64,000 nucleotides of DNA from JBEKCP01 sp049509515 (GCA_049509515.1 JBEKZV010000002.1:62001-126000); one strand, 5' to 3'. Shown: positions 49,963-58,314, numbered from the stretch's first letter. Made by a program: numbers and translations. The notes: generated from the sequence alone by a model not told the origin.

Positions 49963-50715
49963 TCAGCGCCGGCCGGTCGCGGCACTGATCTGCTTCGTGT
50001 TGTGCTTCTTGAGCCACTCGACCCGGTTCGTTTTTGTCTGGATCGTGTAGTTCTCAGTGGCCGGCAGCAGCCAGTCGCTGTTGTCGAGCCCTTCCTCGAC
50101 GATCTTTTCCAGGATGCCGCTGTCGAGCTTGTACGCGGCGGCGATCTTGGGCCATTCGTTCTTCTTGGCCTTTTCCTCGCCGGCCTGGTCAATGGACCTG
50201 ACCAGCTCCTCGAAGATGTGCTGTCGCTTGACCTCGGAAAGGCCGTACAGCACGGGGCCCGGCTTCCTCTTTTTTCCGCCGGCGGATCTCTTGCCGCCGG
50301 AGGGGCCGCCAATGACCATTACGACGATGATGATCAGCAGGATGGCGACTGCCGCGCCGCCGCCGATGTACCAGGCACGGCGGGGAACAGCCTTCAGATT
50401 GGCCGCCACGCCCGCCCAGGGGGAGGGCCTGCCGGCGGGGGACCGTTGCTTGGCGGCCGGCTTCTGTGCCGGTTGTTTCTTGGGCTTCTGGGGACCGGCC
50501 GCCGACGAGCCCGCCGCCGGCCGGGCCGCAGCCGCCGGACTTGTCGAGAGGCTGTCCAGAAAGCCCAGGTCCGGGCCGCCGGCCGCGTCCGCAGGCTCCT
50601 CGGCGGGGACCTGGAATTCGCCTTTGCACTGCGGGCATGCCAGCCGTTTCCCGACAAGCTCATCGCGGACGGACAGTTTGCGCTGGCAATGGGGGCAGGG
50701 AATCTCGCGGCTCAC
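49963..50715 (-). CDS. Zinc-ribbon plus single-span membrane protein
   Basis: A 250-aa protein starting at GTG 50715 (AAGGTG 7 nt upstream). The N-terminus is an MJ0042-type zinc ribbon, I-P-C-P-H-C-Q-R-K-L... L-A-C-P-Q-C-K-G-E-F-Q-V-P; an Ala/Pro/Lys linker follows, then one hydrophobic span (I-G-G-G-A-A-V-A-I-L-L-I-I-I-V-V-M-V-I-G-G) and an external helical domain of about 90 residues. This zinc-ribbon/span design is frequent in planctomycetes; function unknown. Confidence 0.85.
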   Translation of the reverse strand: MSREIPCPHCQRKLSVRDELVGKRLACPQCKGEFQVPAEEPADAAGGPDLGFLDSLSTSPAAAARPAAGSSAAGPQKPKKQPAQKPAAKQRSPAGRPSPWAGVAANLKAVPRRAWYIGGGAAVAILLIIIVVMVIGGPSGGKRSAGGKKRKPGPVLYGLSEVKRQHIFEELVRSIDQAGEEKAKKNEWPKIAAAYKLDSGILEKIVEEGLDNSDWLLPATENYTIQTKTNRVEWLKKHNTKQISAATGRR

Positions 50716-50800
50716 GGATGCACCTTCAAGGGGGTCGGACGACGCAGCCAGAATATCAACAGTAACCGAAATCCGCCGGATTGCAAACCCCACGGGCATG

Positions 50801-51187
50801 TCAGGTTTTTCTGGCGGGCCGTAATGTAGCGGCCACACGCCGTGTGCCGGATACACTTATTCCGCACCGCATCCTTACGGCTCGGCCGAAGAACACGTCC
50901 GCTTGACCACCGAAGGCATCGCGGACGACATCGACAACGCAGTAAATGTCGCGGTCTTTCCCTTGGCCCGTGTCGCGGGCCCCGTGCCAGTGCAGCTCAA
51001 GAAAGCCGTCGAGATCGTCCGCGGGTCCACCGCTGTCCTTTGCCCGATCCATCAGCAGGGCCCCCGCGCTGACAAGGGCCATCGAGTGCGGCTCGAACAC
51101 CTTGTTCTTGCCGCAGATTGGACAAAGGGGCCTATTGGGCCAGTGGTCGGGCTTGCCCTTGACGACGGGGAGTTTCAGCTTGCCCAT
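50801..51187 (-). CDS. Small zinc-finger-like protein with a repeat-derived C-terminus
   Basis: From ATG 51187, 128 aa. The core reads M-G-K-L-K-L-P-V-V-K-G, P-L-C-P-I-C-G-K-N-K-V-F-E-P-H-S-M-A-L-V-S, then L-D-G-F-L-E-L-H-W-H-G and D-I-Y-C-V-V-D-V-V-R-D. The last 20 or so residues are encoded by the palindromic repeat at 50825-50857, so the natural end, where a second Cys pair would be expected, has been overwritten. Function unknown. Confidence 0.6.
   Translation of the reverse strand: MGKLKLPVVKGKPDHWPNRPLCPICGKNKVFEPHSMALVSAGALLMDRAKDSGGPADDLDGFLELHWHGARDTGQGKDRDIYCVVDVVRDAFGGQADVFFGRAVRMRCGISVSGTRRVAATLRPARKT
50825..50857. repeat. GGCCACACGCCGTGTGCC palindrome
   Basis: Palindromic unit of the family at 12196-12214 and 25168-25225, here encoding the tail of the gene at 50801-51187. 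Confidence 0.8.
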
Positions 51188-51246
51188 CCTATTGCTCAGA
51201 CAAGGGAAGAAGGGGCGCATACATCGGCAATGCCAGGCAACGCCGG

Positions 51247-51435
51247 TTAGGTCTTCGTCGCGCGAGGATCAGCAAGATTGTCGCGTCTCACCCAGTATAC
51301 GCGCCTGCCTCTTTGATCGTCCTCCGCCCGCCGCGGCCCGACCCGCTTGAGAAACTGGACCGGGGTGGCCAGCGCTTCGGCGGTGGACGGTTCGCGGGGA
51401 GCCCGGGGATTGTCCCCGGCGGCAGCGCGGCTCAT
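51247..51435 (-). CDS. Possible small protein coupled to the PIN toxin gene
   Basis: A 62-aa frame whose ATG overlaps the PIN gene stop (ATGA). It is basic and has E-A-L-A-T-P-V-Q-F-L-K-R-V-G... R-R-V-Y-W-V-R-R-D-N-L-A-D. No family recognised; the coupling is the main argument for it. Confidence 0.35.
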   Translation of the reverse strand: MSRAAAGDNPRAPREPSTAEALATPVQFLKRVGPRRAEDDQRGRRVYWVRRDNLADPRATKT

Positions 51436-51830
51436 GTGGACAAGTCCCAAATACGCTTGACGCCGTATTGATCGAAAACCGCATCGGCGCTCACCAGGGG
51501 AACGTCCTCGACCCGGGCCTGTGATGCCAACAGGCGGTCAAATGGGTCGCCATGATGCCTGGGCAACCCGGCTTGAACGTCCGCGTACTCCACAGTGATC
51601 GGCAGCAACGTCAAGCGAAGGTCGGCGATAGCCTTGTCCATCCACCGGCGGTAGGGGATCGACAGCGACAGCTTGTTCAATCCGATCTTAATGGCAATCT
51701 CCCAGATCGTAGCAGCACTCACGAGCAAATCGTTCGCTGGACTGGTGATTGCAGCGTGGGCAGGCGGACTGAGCAGTTGGTCTTGGTCGACGTACCAGAT
51801 CAAGGCATGGGTATCGAGCAACACCCTCAT
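51432..51830 (-). CDS. vapC: PIN-domain toxin, VapC-like
   Basis: A 132-aa PIN ribonuclease: V-L-L-D-T-H-A-L-I-W holds the first metal Asp, V-S-A-A-T-I-W-E-I-A-I-K the second acidic residue, and H-H-G-D-P-F-D-R-L-L-A-S-Q-A the third and fourth; A-D-A-V-F-D-Q-Y-G-V ends the fold. It is closest to the Sll0205-like PIN subfamily, usually paired with Phd/YefM antitoxins as here. Its start overlaps the antitoxin stop (ATGA). Confidence 0.93.
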   Translation of the reverse strand: MRVLLDTHALIWYVDQDQLLSPPAHAAITSPANDLLVSAATIWEIAIKIGLNKLSLSIPYRRWMDKAIADLRLTLLPITVEYADVQAGLPRHHGDPFDRLLASQARVEDVPLVSADAVFDQYGVKRIWDLST

Positions 51831-52063
51831 TCCATGTACTCCTTGAACTCCTCCAGTGGGGCGTCAAAGTCCGGAGCCATGTAAAGGACCGTGCCTCGCA
51901 ACGTACCCGGGCGTCGAGGCGATCGCTGCGGCCCCTCCAGTGCGGGAACGATGCGCGCTATCGGGTGGTCGTTCTCGACGATGACCACCTCGTCGCCGTG
52001 GGCGAGACTGTGGACTAGCTCAGGCAACTTCTGCTGTGCCTCCTCGATGGACATGATCGTCAT
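51827..52063 (-). CDS. Phd/YefM-type antitoxin
   Basis: A 78-aa antitoxin starting at ATG 52063, with AAGGAG 6-7 nt before it. I-E-E-A-Q-Q-K-L-P-E-L-V... G-D-E-V-V-I-V-E-N-D-H-P-I-A-R-I-V-P is the Phd/YefM DNA-binding fold; the C-terminal P-L-E-E-F-K-E-Y-M-E would bind the toxin. The pair probably represses itself. Confidence 0.92.
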   Translation of the reverse strand: MTIMSIEEAQQKLPELVHSLAHGDEVVIVENDHPIARIVPALEGPQRSPRRPGTLRGTVLYMAPDFDAPLEEFKEYME

Positions 52064-52118
52064 GTGTTGCTCCTTCGCGTCGGCTTCAGTCTTCCGAGGC
52101 GGCCGGCGCGCCGTTAGA

Positions 52119-52730
52119 TCACCTGTTTTTCCGCCTGCCAAGGCGAAATATCTTGTCGAGGGCGGGGACGAACTTCACGAGCAACCTCATCTCGGCCGCC
52201 AAACGGTTGACGAACCCGTTCCCGTCGCCGCACAGAAGGCCGAGCAAATCGCGCCGTCCCAGGGAAAGGTGGTATGAAATGCTCGCAAGTCCGCCGCTAG
52301 CGCCACATTCCACGCGCCGAAAGTCCCCCGCGGGGAGAATGCGCCGAGCCGCGGCGAACAGTATGCGCCCGGAACTTTCGAGGTCTATAGCCAGCGTTGG
52401 ATGGTTAACAAACACGCACACATAAGGGGGATCCTCGTCATCCGACATAAGGTTGTCGATCCAGATGCCGCCCAGCCACAAGCCAGATTGCCAGTACCCC
52501 TTCCTGGTGCCCCACCCGGACTTGCCGATGCCAAGAACCACGTCGTCGCTAACAGCATGTATCTCACTGTGGTCCAACTCATTGTGCTCCGCTTGCACGA
52601 CGTCCGCGGCGTCCCGGAGCAGTGCCTTGTACTTCTCGCGTACGGACTTCACGGTGCCCTCCAACAGAATCGCGTCCCCCCATTTTCCCAGGACGCACCG
52701 CTCGGGGCCGCTCAGCCATTGCTTCGGCAT
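52119..52730 (-). CDS. Hypothetical protein overlapping a nuclease gene, 203 aa
   Basis: Not recognised. It starts inside the 3' end of the nuclease gene, with a 152-bp overlap in another frame, much longer than normal coupling. The overlapped part reads G-K-W-G-D-A-I-L-L-E-G-T-V-K-S-V-R-E-K-Y-K-A-L-L-R-D-A-A and looks like a real protein, while the nuclease frame there is Arg/Gly-rich. One explanation is that both were one gene and a frameshift has split them. The rest has W-L-G-G-I-W-I-D-N-L and I-L-F-A-A-A-R-R-I-L. Confidence 0.6.
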   Translation of the reverse strand: MPKQWLSGPERCVLGKWGDAILLEGTVKSVREKYKALLRDAADVVQAEHNELDHSEIHAVSDDVVLGIGKSGWGTRKGYWQSGLWLGGIWIDNLMSDDEDPPYVCVFVNHPTLAIDLESSGRILFAAARRILPAGDFRRVECGASGGLASISYHLSLGRRDLLGLLCGDGNGFVNRLAAEMRLLVKFVPALDKIFRLGRRKNR

Positions 52731-53490
52731 GTTCGATCTCCTTCGGTTCGGGTTCGCTCACCGCGAGCTTGCGCACAGCAGCCGCGTAGTGAGAGGCAAA
52801 CAGCTTGACATCGCGGGGCCTGGCCTGTTCGGAAAACCTGTCCAGGACCTTCGCAACGCGGCTCCATCCGATGGGGCGGAACGCCTTGCTCTCCGGCTGG
52901 CTGGCGTCGAGCGTCAGAAAAAGCGCGTGGCGGTTCTTCCTCGGGACGTGAAGTTGCCTGGCTCGCTCCTGCAGATCGCGCCATTCACGGCCGGTTTGGT
53001 CCGGCCCTTCGGCGGACATTATCTTGTTCTCGATGTGGATGACGAACTTCTTGTAGGCTGCAATTTCAATGTCCACCCGCGATTCGCCGGACGAGAACTC
53101 GCGAAGAGCCCAATACGAGCCGTCGTCATGGTAGGTCTTTACCTCCGGGTTCGCTTCAGCCCCCAACTCCCTTCCGAACTCTTCGAGGAAGAGCCGAAAC
53201 CCGAGGCTGCCCTGCGCGTGGCTTCCTTGCTCGATGCGCCGATCCAAGAGCCAAGCCAGGATTATCGAGTGGCATGCCTCATTCTGGTCGAGCTCCAACA
53301 CCTCAAACAGATTGAATCCGTCTGCAGTAGCTCCTTGCGCCCTCGCCCATCGCTCCCGTTCCCGTCGATGCCGGCACATCGACGCCCGCAAAGCGCGTTC
53401 GATCTCCGACCCTTCCTGTTTGGCACAGTCCTCATAGGCCCGCAGGAGGGCGCGGAACCGCTGCGTCAGTGCGATGGGTTTCTTTCTCAT
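52579..53490 (-). CDS. PD-(D/E)XK nuclease superfamily protein
   Basis: A 303-aa protein matching the PDDEXK_4-type pattern: N-L-F-E-V-L-E-L-D-Q-N-E-A-C-H-S-I-I-L-A-W-L-L-D, then S-R-V-D-I-E-I-A-A-Y-K-K-F-V-I-H-I-E-N-K-I, which holds the D...E-x-K active site, then E-G-P-D-Q. Such nucleases occur in defence islands. The real protein probably ends, or shifts frame, near E-I-E-H-A-E-A-M (about 52720), because the last 50 residues are Arg/Gly-rich shadow of the overlapping gene. Confidence 0.75.
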   Translation of the reverse strand: MRKKPIALTQRFRALLRAYEDCAKQEGSEIERALRASMCRHRRERERWARAQGATADGFNLFEVLELDQNEACHSIILAWLLDRRIEQGSHAQGSLGFRLFLEEFGRELGAEANPEVKTYHDDGSYWALREFSSGESRVDIEIAAYKKFVIHIENKIMSAEGPDQTGREWRDLQERARQLHVPRKNRHALFLTLDASQPESKAFRPIGWSRVAKVLDRFSEQARPRDVKLFASHYAAAVRKLAVSEPEPKEIEHAEAMAERPRAVRPGKMGGRDSVGGHREVRTREVQGTAPGRRGRRASGAQ

Positions 53491-53535
53491 GGCCTTCGGC
53501 CTGGGGATCTCGGCTGCGGCGGTGGTTCCTCTCGC

Positions 53536-53916
53536 CTACTTCACCACGGCGGAAGGGATGTTCGGACTCTTAGGGTTGACGGTGACCGTCTGGCGGGACG
53601 GCTCGACCACGAGGTCCATGTCCTCCATCGGCACGGCCCCCAGCAGTACCGACTCGCCCAATACCAGCGCGCCGGTGAAACACGTCCGCTTCTGAAATCG
53701 GATCTGGATCGGTCCGACGTAAGGAACCACGTGGGAGCGATCGTCGGCGGTGGTGACCTCCCGTTTCTCGATTTCCTCAAGCCCGAGTTGCACGGCCACG
53801 TGCTCCGGGATGCAGATCGTCATCGCGCCGGTGTCCACCAGGGCCTGCACCTTCAAGGGCGAGAGGTCGGGCTTTCTTGGATTGGACAATTCGATGTCGG
53901 CATGAACCATGCCCAT
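53536..53916 (-). CDS. Retropepsin-like aspartic protease
   Basis: A 126-aa single-domain protease starting at ATG 53916 (AAGGAGG 5 nt upstream). The catalytic motif is A-L-V-D-T-G-A-M-T, with I-C-I-P-E-H-V-A and the later G-A-V-P-M-E-D-M-D-L typical of clan AA proteins such as those annotated as retroviral-like aspartyl proteases in bacteria. It would work as a dimer. Between the nuclease and HicAB genes; substrate unknown. Confidence 0.85.
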   Translation of the reverse strand: MGMVHADIELSNPRKPDLSPLKVQALVDTGAMTICIPEHVAVQLGLEEIEKREVTTADDRSHVVPYVGPIQIRFQKRTCFTGALVLGESVLLGAVPMEDMDLVVEPSRQTVTVNPKSPNIPSAVVK

Positions 53917-53966
53917 CGTGGCCTCCTTCTTGGCACTCCGCCGGGGCACCGCGGCCGCTGGCGTGC

Positions 53967-54200
53967 TCACAACCAGTTGTGGAGTTCTTGCACGTCAATC
54001 TCGATGTCCCGCAGTATTTTTCGCAACAGGCCGGGGCCGATGCCCTGCCCCTTGTGTACGGGAACCGTCGTGCGGCGCCCATCGGGATGCCCGAACTGCC
54101 AGTGGCTGCCTTTCGATTTGCGCAGCAGATGAAACCCCATCTGCTCCAAGGCGCGGATCAGGTCGCGCGACCTCACCGTCGGCAAGCCCGGGGAGGTCAC
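53967..54200 (-). CDS. hicA: HicA-type toxin (mRNA interferase)
   Basis: A 77-aa double-stranded-RNA-binding-fold toxin: R-D-L-I-R-A-L-E-Q-M-G-F-H-L-L-R-K-S-K-G-S-H-W, where the His in G-S-H is catalytic, then T-T-V-P-V-H-K-G and L-L-R-K-I-L-R-D-I. Its start overlaps the hicB stop (ATGA); here the antitoxin gene comes first. Confidence 0.93.
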   Translation of the reverse strand: MTSPGLPTVRSRDLIRALEQMGFHLLRKSKGSHWQFGHPDGRRTTVPVHKGQGIGPGLLRKILRDIEIDVQELHNWL

Positions 54201-54430
54201 GCCAGAACCTCCACCCGGTGTACGCCGATGATCTCGGGTTGCCGGGGGACCGCCCTGCGCTTGGACTTCAGTTCTTCAAGACACAAGGCGATCACGTCCT
54301 TGATGTTGGCCAGGACCTCCTCGTAGGTCCTGCCCTGCGTATAGCAGGCCCGCAACGCGGGACATTCCGCCACGTAGAGGCCGGCTTCATCCTGCTCGAT
54401 AATGACCTGGAAGAGATGCTTGCGTCTCAT
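54197..54430 (-). CDS. hicB: HicB-type antitoxin
   Basis: A 77-aa partial-RNase-H-fold antitoxin: F-Q-V-I-I-E-Q-D-E-A-G-L-Y-V-A-E-C-P-A-L-R-A-C-Y-T-Q-G-R-T-Y-E-E-V-L-A-N-I-K-D-V-I. It lacks a C-terminal DNA-binding domain, so it is the short HicB form. First gene of the pair. Confidence 0.93.
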   Translation of the reverse strand: MRRKHLFQVIIEQDEAGLYVAECPALRACYTQGRTYEEVLANIKDVIALCLEELKSKRRAVPRQPEIIGVHRVEVLA

Positions 54431-54451
54431 GGGGATGTGCCCTTTTCCCTC

Positions 54452-57016
54452 CTACACCAGCCCGCTCTGTCCCAGCGTGCAGCCGATCTTCGGCCAGCCC
54501 TCGGCGGCCAGGCCGTCGGAGGTGCACTCCAACACCACGAGAGTCTCGTTGTCAAGCCCGAAGGCCACGCGGTGCGGCCCGACGATCGTGCCGGCCGAGC
54601 GGACCGGCGAGCCGACCTGGCTGGTCCAGAGCTTGCGGCCGTGGAAGTTCACGGCGTGGATCACGCCCGCGTTGTCGCCCAAATAGATCGTGTCGTCCCG
54701 GCCGATGACCGGGGTCGATTCGACGGGCCCGGCGGCCTGGTACTCCCAACGGATCTTGTGGCTGTTGCCGTCCAGGCAGGCCAGCAGTCCGCGGGGCTCG
54801 TGGCCGCGGGGCGCCTGGCTGATGCCGATGTAGATGTGGCCGAAGCGGTCGAAGACGGGGGCGCCCAGCATTTGGCCGGGCATTTGCGTCTTCCAGAGGA
54901 TGGTGCCGCTGTCGGCGACGCCCATGAGGCGGTCGTCTTCGCCCACGACCACGATCACGCCGTCGGCGGTGCGTGCCGGGGCGGAGCGGACGGCGCCGAC
55001 GTAGCCCCGCTCGGCCTTCTGGTCCCAGCGGGCGGTGCCCCGCTCCGGCCCCATCTCGATGGCCAGCATGTAGCCGTCTTCCGAGCCGATGTAGAGGACG
55101 CCGCCGGCGAGGATGCCGGGGGCGTTGAGCTTCTGCCGCGAGCGGAAGTAGCGGCCGGGCTTTTGCAGGCGGCCGCGGGGATCGACGTGCAGCAGCCCGC
55201 CGTCCGCGGCGCTGATCCAGGTGTTGCCTTCCTGGTCGACCACCGGCTGGGCGTAGCCCAGCGGCTCGCCGACGCAGGCCGGCGGCCAGGGCTGCTTGCC
55301 GGTGGCGGCCTCGATGGCGTGCAGGTAGCCGTCGGCGCAGTGCAGCCGGAGCGTGTCCTGCGGCCCGACCACCACGGGGCCGGGCGCCCGGTGCCCGGTG
55401 ACGTACTCCCACAGGACCTTGGGCTGGCCGTTCTCCTCGACCAGGGCCACCAGCCGCTCGTGCTGGTGCAGGAAGATCCGGCCGGCGGAATCGACGGCCG
55501 CCGCGTTGGCGATGGGCGAGGCGACGGTGTTCGGCGGGCTCTCCTGGGGAAACAACCAGGCGAGCCGCTCGATCTTGACCGGTTTGGGCGGTGGAGGGGG
55601 GACGGCCGGCGAGGGCGCCGCGGGACGGGCTTTCCCAGAGGCGGACGGCACCGGGGCGGGCTTCGGCGGGGCCGGGGCGGCCGGCCTGGATGCGGCGGGA
55701 CGCCCCTCACCTCGCTCTCCGGACACCGGGGTCCGGCGCGAGTCTCCCGACCCCGTGGTTCGGCGCGGGTCTCCTGACCCCGCCGCTGCCGCCCCCTTTC
55801 CAGCGGCTGGGGGCGCCGGTTTCGGCGGGGCCGGGGTGGACGGCTTGGGCGCCGCCGGGCGACCCTCGCCCGATGCTCCTCGCCAAGCAGACGGTGGCGC
55901 AGGGGCCGCCGGTACCCCGGTGGGCGGCGGAGGCCCGGCCGGTGGCGGCTGCGGCGGCGGTACGGGACGCTGGGGTTTCGCCACGGTCGATTCGGCCGCG
56001 GGTGGAGCGGGCGGCCGGATACCCTCTGGGTGCGGCGGGGCCGCCGGAGGTTGGGGTGCGGCAGGCGGTCCAGAGGTCCCAGCGGCTGTCCCCGCGGCCT
56101 CTTGCGGCACGCGCAACTCGGGCGCGGGCTGCTGCGGAGCCGGCGGGGCGGCCGGGACCTGCGGCCCAGAGGGTGCCGCAGGGAACGCAGGGGGTGCCCC
56201 GGCCATCGGCGGCGGCTGTGCGGGCGGTCCCGGCGGCGCCATGGACGGCGGCATCGTCGGCGCGGCCGGCGGCGGGAAGGCCATCCCGCGCGGCGGTACA
56301 CCGGGTGAATAGGGCCGCACACCCGGCGGCCGTATCCCCGGCGACCCGGAGGGTACCCCGGTGGGCACGCCCGGTGCCCCGGCGGGCGCCCCCGGCCAGG
56401 GCCCCTGGGGCTGTTGGGGCATCGGGAACGACTGGCCGGGCCAGGCGGCGGCAGGCGGCTGAGGGCCGGCCGTGGGACCCGGCCAGCCGGCAGGCGGAAA
56501 CGGTTGCGGCCGGGTGGCCTCTGGGTGCGGCGGCCCGGCGGGCACCCCCGGCCATGCAGGACTGGGTGCCGCGGGCTGTTGGGGCCAGCCCGGCGGGGTC
56601 TGGGGCCGGATACCCTCTGGGTGCTGCTGCGGCCAACCGCCGAGAGCCGGGTAGGCGGGGGGAGCGCCAGGCTGCTGCGGCATTCCCGGCATCGCCGGCG
56701 GCTGCACGCCGGGCATACCTGGCGGCCCCGGCCACCCGCCGGCAGCGGGCGCCTGGGGCATTCCGGGTTGCTGGGGCATGGGGGACTGGGGGGGCATCCC
56801 CAACGGCCCCGGCCAACCCACGGGAGGCTGCGGCATTCCGGGCATTCCGCCCTGCGGAGGCCACGGACCCGCAGGCGGCTGCCCGGTTTGCCCCGGCGGC
56901 CCCATCGCCACCAGGCGAAACAGCCCCACGGCCTGCCGCCCGCACTGCGGGCAACTGAACGGCTGGGTCGGGCGTTGAATCTGGCAACCGCACTGCGTAC
57001 AGCGGTAGGTATTCAT
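54452..57016 (-). CDS. Zinc-ribbon, Pro/Gly-rich, PQQ-type beta-propeller protein
   Basis: An 854-aa three-part protein. Residues 1-30 are a zinc ribbon (C6-x2-C9 and C22-x2-C25). Residues about 35-430 are an extended Pro/Gly/Ala-rich region; it holds G-D-P-R-R-T-type repeats from a dispersed DNA repeat (55721-55791) and several H-P-E-G-I-R-P units. Residues about 470-854 are PQQ-like propeller blades (G-P-V-V-V-G-P-Q-D-T-L-R-L-H-C-A-D-G-Y-L-H-A-I, G-G-V-L-Y-I-G-S-E-D-G-Y-M-L-A-I-E, T-I-Y-L-G-D-N-A-G-V-I-H-A-V). No signal peptide, so it should act in the cytoplasm. The coiled-coil/GrpE-like gene ends 4 bp upstream, making it part of the SrfB operon. Confidence 0.88.
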   Translation of the reverse strand: MNTYRCTQCGCQIQRPTQPFSCPQCGRQAVGLFRLVAMGPPGQTGQPPAGPWPPQGGMPGMPQPPVGWPGPLGMPPQSPMPQQPGMPQAPAAGGWPGPPGMPGVQPPAMPGMPQQPGAPPAYPALGGWPQQHPEGIRPQTPPGWPQQPAAPSPAWPGVPAGPPHPEATRPQPFPPAGWPGPTAGPQPPAAAWPGQSFPMPQQPQGPWPGAPAGAPGVPTGVPSGSPGIRPPGVRPYSPGVPPRGMAFPPPAAPTMPPSMAPPGPPAQPPPMAGAPPAFPAAPSGPQVPAAPPAPQQPAPELRVPQEAAGTAAGTSGPPAAPQPPAAPPHPEGIRPPAPPAAESTVAKPQRPVPPPQPPPAGPPPPTGVPAAPAPPSAWRGASGEGRPAAPKPSTPAPPKPAPPAAGKGAAAAGSGDPRRTTGSGDSRRTPVSGERGEGRPAASRPAAPAPPKPAPVPSASGKARPAAPSPAVPPPPPKPVKIERLAWLFPQESPPNTVASPIANAAAVDSAGRIFLHQHERLVALVEENGQPKVLWEYVTGHRAPGPVVVGPQDTLRLHCADGYLHAIEAATGKQPWPPACVGEPLGYAQPVVDQEGNTWISAADGGLLHVDPRGRLQKPGRYFRSRQKLNAPGILAGGVLYIGSEDGYMLAIEMGPERGTARWDQKAERGYVGAVRSAPARTADGVIVVVGEDDRLMGVADSGTILWKTQMPGQMLGAPVFDRFGHIYIGISQAPRGHEPRGLLACLDGNSHKIRWEYQAAGPVESTPVIGRDDTIYLGDNAGVIHAVNFHGRKLWTSQVGSPVRSAGTIVGPHRVAFGLDNETLVVLECTSDGLAAEGWPKIGCTLGQSGLV
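55721..55791. repeat. GGCGCGGGTCTCC repeat inside the propeller gene
   Basis: Two to three units (GGCGCGAGTCTCCCGACCCC and GGCGCGGGTCTCCTGACCCC), translated on the minus strand as G-D-P-R-R-T and G-D-S-R-R-T; the same unit lies in the DUF2344 gene. Confidence 0.9.
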
Positions 57017-57020
57017 TTAC

Positions 57021-58241
57021 TCACTTTACGGCCACGCTGGCCTTGGTGTAGACTTTTCCATTGTCTCGCAGCACGATCCAGCCGAGGACTTGGGTGATCT
57101 CCACACCGCGCTGCGGGGCGTTGTGCCGCGTGGCGTCGAAGCGCTCGCCGGGATGGACCAGCTCGATGGTGTTGGGGATGCCGGCCTCCTCGCACGCCCG
57201 CTGCAGACAGGCCACGACGGCCTTCTCCATTTCGCTGGGCTTGTTGGTGGTCCGCGGCTGCCAGCGGTAATAGGCCTCGCCGATGTCCTTGAGCAAGGTG
57301 GGCATGCGCTCGGCGGGGGCGGAGCGGAAGATCATGAGGTTGCCCACCAGCGAGCAGGCCGTGGCCTCGCCGGCCAGCACGCCGCCGAAGAGTTGTTGCC
57401 GCGGGGCGTCCAGCGCGGGGTTGTCGGCCAGGGCGCGGCCGAGGATCGCCCCTTGCCAGTCGCCGCCGATGGCGGGGGTCTGGGAGGGTTCCGGCTCGGG
57501 CGGGTGCAGCTCTTGGGCGATGGCCCGCAGGCCCGTCTCGACCCGCTGCTGGACGGTGGCCACCTGCTGCTGGATGGCGGAGAAGTACTGGGGCAGGGCG
57601 TTGAAATACTGCGGCAGGACTTCCTGAAGTTGGCGGATGCCGCCGCCCAAGGCCGTGTGCTGTTCGCTCAGTCCGTCGCGGACCTTGACGAGGTTCTGGG
57701 CCACGGCGTCCCGCAGGGCGTCCAGGGCGGCAAGTCGCTCGGAGAGCGACTTGCACTTGGCATCGACCTGGTCGAGTTTTTCGCCCAAGGGCCGGACGGC
57801 GGATTTCAGGGCCGCCTCGCCCGAGCCGGCGGCCTCGGCCTGCCCCGCCGACGCCGGGGCGGCACGCGAGACCGAGAGGGCCACCTGGTCCAGTTTGCCG
57901 TAGAGGGCATCCAGCTTCTGCTCCATCCCGCGGCCGGGCGCCCCGGAGAGCTGATCGAACTTCGCTTCCCGATCGATCAGGTAGGCGGTGACCTGGTCGC
58001 GGGCCTGGTCCATCAGCCGGCCGAGGTGTTCGAGGCGTTCGGTCAGGGTCGCCAGCGGGCCGGCCTGGGGGCTGGACGCCAGCGGGCCGGCCACGGGGAG
58101 CGAGCGGGCCGGGGCATCGGGGCCCTTGCGCTCGGCCGGCACGGCCTCGGCGACGTCGTCGGGCAGACCCGCCTCCAACGCGGCGGGGAACTCGCGTTTC
58201 GCGCCCGCTGGGGGCGGTTCTTTCTTTCCGAAGAGAGCCAT
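57021..58241 (-). CDS. Coiled-coil protein with GrpE-like C-terminal region
   Basis: A 406-aa cytoplasmic protein starting M-A-L-F-G-K-K-E. The middle (about 65-245) has long heptad-patterned helices (L-T-E-R-L-E-H-L-G-R-L-M-D-Q-A-R, L-D-Q-V-D-A-K-C-K-S-L-S-E-R-L-A-A-L, F-S-A-I-Q-Q-Q-V-A-T-V-Q-Q-R-V-E). The C-terminal 55 residues (I-E-L-V-H-P-G-E-R-F-D-A-T-R-H-N... G-V-E-I-T-Q-V-L-G-W-I-V-L-R-D-N-G-K-V-Y-T-K-A) match the wing of GrpE, where G-E-x-F-D-P-x-x-H and V-x-x-V-x-x-x-G-Y are conserved. It lies between the SrfB-like and propeller genes and is a good candidate exchange factor for the SrfB ATPase. Confidence 0.82.
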   Translation of the reverse strand: MALFGKKEPPPAGAKREFPAALEAGLPDDVAEAVPAERKGPDAPARSLPVAGPLASSPQAGPLATLTERLEHLGRLMDQARDQVTAYLIDREAKFDQLSGAPGRGMEQKLDALYGKLDQVALSVSRAAPASAGQAEAAGSGEAALKSAVRPLGEKLDQVDAKCKSLSERLAALDALRDAVAQNLVKVRDGLSEQHTALGGGIRQLQEVLPQYFNALPQYFSAIQQQVATVQQRVETGLRAIAQELHPPEPEPSQTPAIGGDWQGAILGRALADNPALDAPRQQLFGGVLAGEATACSLVGNLMIFRSAPAERMPTLLKDIGEAYYRWQPRTTNKPSEMEKAVVACLQRACEEAGIPNTIELVHPGERFDATRHNAPQRGVEITQVLGWIVLRDNGKVYTKASVAVK

Positions 58242-58314
58242 CACAACGTTTCCTTATTCTCGGTGGCCCCAGGAATTCCGCTGCGAGCACCAAATCGCAA
58301 TGTACAAATCACAA

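Noticed and set aside
54197..57016. HicAB as part of the SrfB operon
   Set aside because: Same strand and close, but a standard mobile toxin-antitoxin pair; proximity alone does not link function.
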